From Bordetella parapertussis (GTDB taxonomy: Bacteria; Pseudomonadota; Gammaproteobacteria; Burkholderiales; Burkholderiaceae_B), in the NCBI GenBank assembly GCA_945911685.1, contig CAMEAW010000066.1:1-13712 (forward strand): a DNA stretch of 13,712 nucleotides, in the 5' to 3' direction. This document shows positions 7,359 to 13,712 of the stretch, one piece after another. A program made the translations under genes and the position numbers. Below the pieces are notes generated by a model that saw nothing but the letters and a program-made list of their open reading frames with translations, was not told the origin of the DNA and ran no database searches. Each line of letters begins with the position of its first letter. Positions within the stretch are counted from its first letter, which is position 1.

Positions 7359-7474
7359 AGCAAAATCCACACATTCTGGAATTTATTATGTGTTTTGCTT
7401 AGTCGCGAGCCTCTTTGTTAAAACGATTGATATCTATTTGGTTGTGGTGCCTGCAAGTCACTAGTGGCGCGCTG

Positions 7475-10400
7475 ATGCGCTTGCGCTTGTTGATGCTGTC
7501 TGCCTGCCTGTGTGCGATGCCGACGCATGCCGCAGGGCCAAGCGGCGGCACTGTCTCTGCGGGCTCTGCCACGATCACGCAATCCGCTGCGCAAACCACC
7601 GTTAAGCAAACTTCAAATAAGGCGGTGGTTAACTGGAACAACTTTTCAATTGGCAGTGGCTCGACGGTGCGCTTTGTGCAGCCGTCAGCTTCGTCGATTG
7701 CACTGAATCGCGTCACAGGCAGTCAAGCCTCGGTGATTCAAGGCGCCCTGCAGGCCAATGGCCAAGTATGGGTGCTGAATCCAAATGGTGTGTTGATCGC
7801 ACCGGGCGGTCAAGTTGCTGCAAGTAGCTTTTTGGCCACCACACGTTCGTTGACTGATCAACAGTTTATGGCTGGTAATTACGCGTTCACTGACGGCGGT
7901 GTGCTGGGTGCAAGCGTTGTGAATCAAGGCAGCATTATTGTTGCTGAAGGTGGCTACGCGGTGCTGGCGGGCGAGGCTGTACGCAACGAAGGCTACATCG
8001 AAGCCAACCTAGGGCAAGTGGTGTTGGGCGGTGCGAAGGCGTTTACGCTCGACCTGAGCGGCGACAACACCTTAGCGTTTGTGGTGACGGCCCCTGTCGA
8101 TGTCACCCCAACAGATGGTAAGGCTGTTGTCGATAACTCAGGTTCAATACAAGCGGCAGGTGGTCGTGTGCTGATGACTGCGCGCGCTGCCTCGCAAGTG
8201 GTGGGGCAGGTGATTAATACCGGTGGTGTGGTTGCCGCGACCTCTGCACAGATGGTGAACGGCAAGATCGTATTGGATGGTGGTGCCGGTTCGGTGAGCG
8301 TTGCTGGTGACTTGAACGCAAGTGGAAAAGGTGCTGGCCAAACCGGCGGTGCGATTGATGTCAATGCACAAAAAATTCAAATTAAAGCCACAGCTAAGTT
8401 GGATGTAAGTGGCGATGCGGGTGGTGGCAAAATTGCAATCGGTGGCGGTGGGCCCAACACACGCACGCAAAGCTTTACACCGGCGGTGTCAACCACGATT
8501 GCAGCGGGTGCGCGCTTCGATGCATCGGCGCTGACACGCGGTGATGGCGGTGAAATTTTAGTGTTTACAGACTTGAAGAACCCCTTGGCATTTACGCAAG
8601 TTGCAGGGTCGTTCATTGCACGCGGCGGCTCGCAGGGTGGCAATGGTGGGTTTGTGGAAACGTCTGGCTATCGCTTGGATGTGAACGGCATTGTCGTCAA
8701 TACTCTTGCACCAAAAGGTAGGGCGGGGCTGTGGTTGCTCGACCCCGACGAGATTGTTATTGGCGACGGAGTCGCACCGCTGTCGTGCGTCATACCCGCG
8801 TGCACGTTTATTACAGTGGCGACAATTAACACAAATCTGACCACTGGTCCCGTTTCTTATACAGCGGCCAACGGTGATATTACGATCAATGCAGGTGCGC
8901 CTCCCATTGCATGGAACAATGCAAATTCGTTCAATTTAACGGCGACTAAAGGATCAATTTTTGTTGGTAGGCAAATTAGCAGCACTGGAAGCGGCAGCGT
9001 AACGCTCAGCGCTGGAACTGGAATTGAAGTTGGTGCGGGTGCAGCAATATCGCTCAGTACTGGGAACTTGAACATTCAAGGCAACACGACTGGTACAAAT
9101 TCAGAAATCAAGATTGGGTCGTCGCTCACGGGCGCCGATATAACCATTGAGGGTGGCCCCGCCGGAGTGGTTCGGTTGAATAATGCTGTCACAGCTTCTG
9201 GGACACTCACGGTTCAGGCGGCCACAATAGCGATTAACGCGGCAGTGAGTGCGGTTAATTCGGTCACACTCCAAGGCAGTGGTGGGGTCGACCCCGCAAT
9301 TAGTTTGAACGTCGGCGCGGGCGGTTCGATTACAACTACAAATGTTGCTGCCGGCGGTGTCACTATTAAAGCGACGTCGGTGACGTTGGGCGGTTCGATT
9401 ACAGCTTCTGGGACACTCAGCGTTCAGGCGGCCATACTGGCGATTAACGCGGCAGTGAGTGCGGACGGTGCGATCACACTTAATGGCCCTGAGGGCGCAC
9501 TCGCAGATAGTGTGAACGTCGGCTTAGGCGGTTCGATTAGAACTATAAATATTGGTGGTAGCGGGGTCACTATTAACGCGCAGTCGGTGACCTTGGGCGG
9601 GTCGATTACAGCTACAGGCGAAATCGGTATAACTGCGAGCACTTCTATTAGCGTAGGGGCGAATTTGTCAGGGGGCAGTGACATTACGCTGGATGCTGGT
9701 ACGGGTACGATCGGTTTTACTAGCACAGTCTCGACAAATAGAACAACTACTTTGAGGGCTTCAACCATTAGCTTTGGAGGCGTGGGAAGTTTTGGTACGT
9801 CGGCGGGGGATTTAACCATCGGTCAAGCGTTAGGCCTTACGACTACGCTGACTGCATCAAGCACAGTGATACTGGGGGCTGCGAACATTACCCTAGAAAG
9901 CCCTTTAGCTTGGGATGGCTTTGGGTTGAAGCTTCAGACGATAGCCGTCCCCTTGCCTGCTCCCCCAGGTAATATTTTTGTTGCAGCCGGCGTATCGGGC
10001 AGTGGCGGCGCAAGTCTGAATATTCCTGATGCTACGCTTAATAACAACCTCGCTGGGGCGATCTCCCTCAATGGGACGACGCCTTCAAAGCCCTCAGTCT
10101 TTAAATATCAAGGCGTTGAGCGTCCGACCGGTTCTTACGGGTCACTTGGATTTGAGGTACTTGTTACAGTCACAAACACTGCTGATGCCGCTGGTGGTGG
10201 TGGTGATACCCCAGCCGTGGTCGCGCCGGTCGTTTCGGTAACCAACACTGCAGCAGTCGCCGCCGCAGCGAAAGCCGTCGCCGATGCCGCCGCAGCGAAA
10301 ACCGCCGCGGATGCCGCCGCAGCGAAAGCAGTCGCAGATGCGGCAACGGCAAACGCTCAGGCCACTGCAAAGGTGGTTGTCGATCAGGCCCTCAATCAGG

Positions 10401-11038
10401 CAATTGCCACTGTGGTAGCGAGCACGAGTGCGGCGGTCTTTGTTGCGCCGCCACCTGCGCCACCTGCGACCACGACAACGTCTAGCGCGAGCACGACAAC
10501 GTCAACGGACACGACTGCTGTCTCAAGCAGTTCTACAACAACGGTCACAGCAACAACAACAGCAACAACGACCACGAGTCCCACAACAGCCACAACGACT
10601 GCCGCGGCGAGCACAGCACAAAGCACCGTCGCGACACAAGAGTTTGTTGAACCCCTCTCGGCGACCACGCTGAGTTCGACTACTTCAGCGATTAGTGATC
10701 CAGGTGACGCGTCAGCGGCGACCACCTCGACAACCCCAGGCTCGGCCTCGCAAACAGCTACGCCTGTCAGCACGGTAGCTGCAGCCCCCTCAGCCCCTGC
10801 TCTCACACCGGTTGCGGTCAGTAAAGACGGTGCCGACGCGGGCGACTTCACCTTGCAAACGGTTAAGCCACCAGCACCTGTCACCACAGCTAAGCAAGAG
10901 GCTAGGCCAGCCGAGCGCGTGACCATCACGCCGGTATCGTCTGGTATCGCCTTGCAAGCTACACAAAAAACGCCTGCGCCGTCTGGCTCGGTATTGGGTC
11001 GTGAAATTTCAGGTTCTGGGAATAGTTCAAATTGGTAA
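7475..11038 (+). CDS. TpsA-like filamentous haemagglutinin N-terminal domain exoprotein
   Basis: A predicted surface or secreted beta-helix protein of the two-partner secretion (type Vb) class, 1187 residues. MRLRLLMLSACLCAMPTHA is a Sec signal peptide, cleaved near residue 19. The TPS domain follows (about 20-270), with NWNNFSIG (53-60) and the hallmark NPNGVLI (102-108). LWLLDPDEIVI (419-429) is a motif common in FHA-like proteins. Cys438 and Cys443 are the only mature-region cysteines I noticed and could form a small disulfide loop. Residues 573-711 are two diverged 70-residue copies. The C-terminus changes to Ala/Lys repeats (929-955), a Thr/Ser-rich stretch (about 1000-1050) and a tail ending NSSNW, with no recognised toxin or anchor domain. 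The frame is open upstream to a TTG at 7415; that start would give an unusually long hydrophobic leader, so I prefer the ATG. No strong Shine-Dalgarno precedes it. It is immediately followed by a CHAT protein; its TpsB transporter is not in the window. Confidence 0.88.
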   Translation: MRLRLLMLSACLCAMPTHAAGPSGGTVSAGSATITQSAAQTTVKQTSNKAVVNWNNFSIGSGSTVRFVQPSASSIALNRVTGSQASVIQGALQANGQVWVLNPNGVLIAPGGQVAASSFLATTRSLTDQQFMAGNYAFTDGGVLGASVVNQGSIIVAEGGYAVLAGEAVRNEGYIEANLGQVVLGGAKAFTLDLSGDNTLAFVVTAPVDVTPTDGKAVVDNSGSIQAAGGRVLMTARAASQVVGQVINTGGVVAATSAQMVNGKIVLDGGAGSVSVAGDLNASGKGAGQTGGAIDVNAQKIQIKATAKLDVSGDAGGGKIAIGGGGPNTRTQSFTPAVSTTIAAGARFDASALTRGDGGEILVFTDLKNPLAFTQVAGSFIARGGSQGGNGGFVETSGYRLDVNGIVVNTLAPKGRAGLWLLDPDEIVIGDGVAPLSCVIPACTFITVATINTNLTTGPVSYTAANGDITINAGAPPIAWNNANSFNLTATKGSIFVGRQISSTGSGSVTLSAGTGIEVGAGAAISLSTGNLNIQGNTTGTNSEIKIGSSLTGADITIEGGPAGVVRLNNAVTASGTLTVQAATIAINAAVSAVNSVTLQGSGGVDPAISLNVGAGGSITTTNVAAGGVTIKATSVTLGGSITASGTLSVQAAILAINAAVSADGAITLNGPEGALADSVNVGLGGSIRTINIGGSGVTINAQSVTLGGSITATGEIGITASTSISVGANLSGGSDITLDAGTGTIGFTSTVSTNRTTTLRASTISFGGVGSFGTSAGDLTIGQALGLTTTLTASSTVILGAANITLESPLAWDGFGLKLQTIAVPLPAPPGNIFVAAGVSGSGGASLNIPDATLNNNLAGAISLNGTTPSKPSVFKYQGVERPTGSYGSLGFEVLVTVTNTADAAGGGGDTPAVVAPVVSVTNTAAVAAAAKAVADAAAAKTAADAAAAKAVADAATANAQATAKVVVDQALNQAIATVVASTSAAVFVAPPPAPPATTTTSSASTTTSTDTTAVSSSSTTTVTATTTATTTTSPTTATTTAAASTAQSTVATQEFVEPLSATTLSSTTSAISDPGDASAATTSTTPGSASQTATPVSTVAAAPSAPALTPVAVSKDGADAGDFTLQTVKPPAPVTTAKQEARPAERVTITPVSSGIALQATQKTPAPSGSVLGREISGSGNSSNW
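9191..9607 (+). repeat. Internal tandem duplication of 210 + 207 bases in the exoprotein gene
   Basis: Copy 1 is 9191-9400 and copy 2 is 9401-9607, both in frame (70 and 69 codons). Each begins ACAGCTTCTGGGACACTC and shares the stretch GCGATTAACGCGGCAGTGAG. The protein units begin TASGTL(T/S)VQAA and end VTLGGSI. A third, degenerate copy starts at 9608 (TATGEIGITAS). The units are probably beta-helix coils. Confidence 0.85.
10259..10339 (+). repeat. Three 27-base repeats encoding AAAAK(A/T)(V/A)AD
   Basis: Three consecutive 9-residue units (AAAAKAVAD, AAAAKTAAD, AAAAKAVAD) are encoded at 10259-10285, 10286-10312 and 10313-10339. They would form an alanine-rich helix following the beta-helix, reminiscent of TolA-like spacers, and are followed by a more diverged Ala-rich stretch. 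Confidence 0.85.
10467..10625 (+). repeat. Low-complexity Thr/Ser-coding tract
   Basis: A stretch built of ACA/ACG/ACC and AGC/TCT codons (ACAACAACAACAGC-like runs) encodes a Thr/Ser-rich segment at about residues 998-1050 of the exoprotein. It is probably a flexible extracellular stalk or linker, and a likely site of slippage variation. Confidence 0.7.
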
Positions 11039-11046
11039 CTTTCTTG

Positions 11047-13712
11047 ATGCAACGTAGCCGCAAATTGACAAAAGACGAATGGTCGGTGCGTCTGCGCGAT
11101 GGGTTTGCCTTGGTATTTTTATCTGTCAGTGTTTTTCTCGTCTCGACTCTGTTCGCGCAAACAACAAGTGCAGGGCTGGATCCTGTGCCTGCAGGGGCTG
11201 TGGCGCTAGGCGATTCGTTGACGGGCGAGCGCTGTGTGCAACGTGTCAGGCCTGAACTGCAACAAACAGCGTTGCTGCAACAATACTTGTTGATCTGCAA
11301 AGATAAGAACGTGGGTTTTGTATATGCGCAGGCCGAGGTGGTCGCACCCAGTGCTGCCGCAAAAGGTAGCCCTCTTGAAGCCTTAGAAGCCCAGTTTTTA
11401 ATCTCAGACGCCTATGCTATTAATGCAGCGCGTATGCAGTGTGGTAAGGCGCGTTGGCTTGAGCAAGCTGAAGGTGTCGCGTATAAACCTGCAACTCTTG
11501 CTTTGCCGTGCACCTTGAATAATGGCGGCTGGCCACAATTGCTTTTGCTGCGTGCCTTGGCCAACAAAATCTATGTGGTCGAAGGCCCGCCGGCGCTGAT
11601 CCCTGTCATGCTTGAAGCGCTGCGTGCAAAAGATCAGCCGGCGCCTGAGCCGGCCTCGTTACGCGAACAAACGCGTCGCTTGCAAGCGATTTGGAGTCGG
11701 CCGGTTCGGCTCTATAACCAAAATGACTTGGCGTTTTTTGATCAACTGCTGACCGAAGCACGTATTGCCAATGCGCGAGGTAAGTTCGAAGACAGCGAAA
11801 CGCTGATACGTAAGGCCCTTTATATTCAGACGCAGTTTTTGGGTGAAGACTCTGAGTTGTTGGTCGGTACGTTACTAGACTTAGCCTTGAACGTTAGTAA
11901 TAGCGGTCGCTACGAAGAAGCCGCCGCGCTATTTAGACGCATCGAAGTGCTGAATCGTAAATCAGGTAATTTGCGTAATCGCGCGCGTTATCAAACCTAC
12001 TTAGGCTTTGATGCCGCGAATCGTCGCGAGTTTAGGCAGGCCCTTCAGTACGCGCAAGCGGCTCGAAGCGCCTGGAAAAAGATTGTAGATAGTGGCGCCT
12101 CGCCATTTGAAGGGATGGCGAATCGCGGGTCTGAAGAACTCACTCGCATGAATCAGGGTGAGTTGGCGATGGCGTTGAATTTTGAAGCGTTGATGTCGCT
12201 TAAGACGTTTGATTTAAGTGGTGCGCTGAATCAGGCGGGGCAAGCCTACGAAATTTTGGATGCTGCCGATAACTTACCCTTATTTTGGAAGGTCGATGTG
12301 TTGACCACCCTTGGCGATATCAGTTCGGCGCAGAAGCGTGTTTCAGCGGCTGTGGTGTATTACAAGAGCGCGCTAGCCTACGAACAACGCTTATTTGGCG
12401 ATTCAGTTAAGGCAATTAGGATTTTAGCTAAGCTAGGTTCGAGCTTGCAGGACGATGGCTTAATTACCGAGGCGGCCGTGTCGTTCAGACAAGCAATCAA
12501 AATGGCCAACGTCTTGCCTGCGGGTGCCAGTGCGGCGTTTACAGCCGATGAACTGAGTCGGTACGTTCAGGCGCTCGAAGTATTGGCAAGCAACTTGAAA
12601 GATCCCGCTGCGGTGCAGGGTTTATACGCAGAAGCCTTCGAGGCGTTTCAGCGGCAAAACTCAACGGTTGTGCAAAAGACCCTAGCGCGCGCGTCAGCGC
12701 GTCTCTTGATCAACAACAAAGAAGCCGGCGAAGCCATTCAAAAGTTACAAATGCTCGAGCGCCAGCGCGACTTAGATAAAACTCAACTGGCCAGTGAAAC
12801 CAGCTTGGCCGACGATCAACGCAGCAAACTGGTTGAAGACGCGTTGCTTGCAAAAATCAAAGAGAAGGATCAACAAATCCAAGCCTTGCAAGCGCAGGTC
12901 GAAAAATTAAGCCCTGAGTATGTTCAATTGACAGGCGTGCGTCGCGTCAAACTCGAGCAACTGCAAAGTTATCTGACACCCACTGAGGGTGTCGCAATCT
13001 TTTTGTTGGGTAACTCTTCAGGATTTGTGCAATTGATCCGTCGCGATTCGGTCACGATCGCACCCGTCACAAAAACGCTTGAACAGATTTTTGAAGAGGT
13101 CAAAAGTTTGCGCTTGGGCTTGAGTGTTGAGCAGGGCAATGTGCAAGCGTTTGATGTCAATAAATCTTTTGCGTTGTATCAAAGCTTGCTGGGTGGAGTC
13201 GACAAAAATCTGGTTGGGCTTGAACACCTGATTGTTGTGCCATCGGGCCCGTTGGCAAGTTTGCCTTTCAGTGTCTTGGTGACGGCGCAATCAAACGGTA
13301 CCGACTATGCCAATACGGCTTGGCTTGTGAAGCGCGTCGCGCTTACGCACTCGCCTTCGCTGTTGTCGTTTTACGATAAGCGTTCAACCGTGCCTACTTT
13401 TCAGGCTACGAAAATGTTTTTGGGCTTTGGTAACCCCACACTTGGCCCGGCCACGGGACAAACTAAAAATGTGCGTGTAGTGAATGCTGTCGCGAGTACG
13501 CCTGCGCAAGCTGACAAAGCAACACCGAGTTCAGCCGCGAGTGCTTCGCAGGCCAAGGCCAATACTGCCGCCGCTAAGCCGGTTGCCAAACCACCTGCCT
13601 TTGCGGCAGTGACCTGTCGCGATGGAGGCCCCATCCCACGCAATATTTTGACGGACATGCCTTCACTGCCTGACACGCAAACAGAGCTTCAGACGGTCTC
13701 AAACTTTTTGAA
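11047..13712 (+). CDS. Exported TPR-CHAT domain protein, 3' end beyond window
   Basis: The first 888 residues of a putative caspase-like (clan CD) peptidase. The frame is open from the ATG at 11047 to the window edge. A basic N-terminus and hydrophobic stretch (about 20-37, ALVFLSVSVFLVSTLFAQ) suggest a Sec signal, cleaved near TTSA-GLD, or a membrane anchor. Residues about 60-200 form an unassigned region with four cysteines (GERC, LLIC, RMQC, ALPC) and NGGWPQLLLL. TPR-like helices fill about 232-520 (for example RGKFEDSETLIRKAL, GRYEEAAALFRRIE). A charged coiled coil spans about 566-625 (KIKEKDQQIQALQAQVEKL). The CHAT domain begins near 632: IVVPSGPLASLPFSVL (729-744), SPSLLSFY, FLGFGNPTL (791-799) and, after an Ala-rich insert, MPSLPDTQTELQTV. 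The expected catalytic His (AxHG) and Cys (SAC) lie past the edge, so activity cannot be judged. It starts 8 bases after the exoprotein stop without a clear Shine-Dalgarno, suggesting translational coupling and joint function. Confidence 0.87.
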   Translation, partial: MQRSRKLTKDEWSVRLRDGFALVFLSVSVFLVSTLFAQTTSAGLDPVPAGAVALGDSLTGERCVQRVRPELQQTALLQQYLLICKDKNVGFVYAQAEVVAPSAAAKGSPLEALEAQFLISDAYAINAARMQCGKARWLEQAEGVAYKPATLALPCTLNNGGWPQLLLLRALANKIYVVEGPPALIPVMLEALRAKDQPAPEPASLREQTRRLQAIWSRPVRLYNQNDLAFFDQLLTEARIANARGKFEDSETLIRKALYIQTQFLGEDSELLVGTLLDLALNVSNSGRYEEAAALFRRIEVLNRKSGNLRNRARYQTYLGFDAANRREFRQALQYAQAARSAWKKIVDSGASPFEGMANRGSEELTRMNQGELAMALNFEALMSLKTFDLSGALNQAGQAYEILDAADNLPLFWKVDVLTTLGDISSAQKRVSAAVVYYKSALAYEQRLFGDSVKAIRILAKLGSSLQDDGLITEAAVSFRQAIKMANVLPAGASAAFTADELSRYVQALEVLASNLKDPAAVQGLYAEAFEAFQRQNSTVVQKTLARASARLLINNKEAGEAIQKLQMLERQRDLDKTQLASETSLADDQRSKLVEDALLAKIKEKDQQIQALQAQVEKLSPEYVQLTGVRRVKLEQLQSYLTPTEGVAIFLLGNSSGFVQLIRRDSVTIAPVTKTLEQIFEEVKSLRLGLSVEQGNVQAFDVNKSFALYQSLLGGVDKNLVGLEHLIVVPSGPLASLPFSVLVTAQSNGTDYANTAWLVKRVALTHSPSLLSFYDKRSTVPTFQATKMFLGFGNPTLGPATGQTKNVRVVNAVASTPAQADKATPSSAASASQAKANTAAAKPVAKPPAFAAVTCRDGGPIPRNILTDMPSLPDTQTELQTVSNFL

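Larger units (their letters stand above)
7185..7474. other. AT-rich intergenic region before the exoprotein gene
   Basis: No gene is supported between the tatD-like stop and the first ATG of the exoprotein. The region is visibly richer in A/T than its flanks, and holds a candidate terminator (7207-7243), a 9-base-stem hairpin (7258-7280), two adjacent dyads (7329-7344, 7349-7358) and a TATTAT -10-like hexamer (7384-7389). The -35 position for that hexamer is poor, so any promoter here would probably need an activator, for which the two dyads are placed suitably. It appears to mark the junction between the housekeeping operon and the accessory locus. Confidence 0.5.

Noticed and set aside
9191..9607. 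Possible CRISPR-like or IS-derived repeat
   Set aside because: The repeats are long, in frame and encode similar beta-helix units; there are no spacers, terminal inverted repeats or transposase.
9424..9819. 131-codon minus-strand frame opposite the exoprotein repeats
   Set aside because: Antisense of an established coding region with beta-helix periodicity; Pro/Val-rich and without recognisable features.
10396..11052. Long open frame of 218 codons on the minus strand within the exoprotein gene, Val/Ala-rich
   Set aside because: Its composition is the antisense of the Thr/Ser/Ala low-complexity coding tract; repetitive GTT/GTC/GTG codons are a by-product, and no domain or start signal is seen.
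13401..13676. 91-codon minus-strand frame at the right edge
   Set aside because: Antisense of the Ala-rich insert of the CHAT gene; no independent evidence of coding.

Overview
The window looks like a proteobacterial chromosome of moderate GC. The order recJ-prfB next to lolC-lolD and a YjjV-type TatD hydrolase fits Betaproteobacteria, probably Burkholderiales and perhaps Alcaligenaceae. This is an inference from gene content and order; no rRNA or other marker gene is present to confirm it.

The left half is housekeeping. On the minus strand, reading right to left, are an RpfE-like conserved protein (4360 to 3332), the ssDNA exonuclease RecJ (start near 3350, ending at 1641), release factor RF2 (1432 to 328, with its +1 programmed frameshift at 1348-1363), and the start of a short-chain dehydrogenase (324, running off the left edge). 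A 208-base gap lies between recJ and prfB. On the plus strand, diverging from rpfE across a 59-base gap, are lolC (4420-5700), lolD (5693-6376) and a YjjV/TatD-like hydrolase (6381-7184). These are packed as one operon: LolCD move lipoproteins out of the inner membrane and TatD is a metal-dependent hydrolase.

After an AT-rich 290-base gap with several dyads (7185-7474), the right half is an accessory, cell-surface locus. A filamentous-haemagglutinin-type (TpsA-like) exoprotein of about 1187 residues (7475-11038) has a signal peptide, a TPS secretion domain, a beta-helix with an internal 70-residue tandem duplication, and a low-complexity Ala/Lys then Thr/Ser-rich C-terminus. Eight bases later starts a Sec-targeted protein with an unassigned four-cysteine N-terminal region, TPR repeats, a coiled coil and a CHAT (caspase-like peptidase) domain. 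It is cut by the window edge at 13712, before the expected catalytic His and Cys.

The exoprotein-CHAT pair is the most interesting part. Both products appear to be exported and the genes are close enough to be translationally coupled, which suggests a partnership (maturation protease and substrate, or a surface complex). No TpsB/FhaC-type outer-membrane transporter is visible; it would have to lie downstream or elsewhere.
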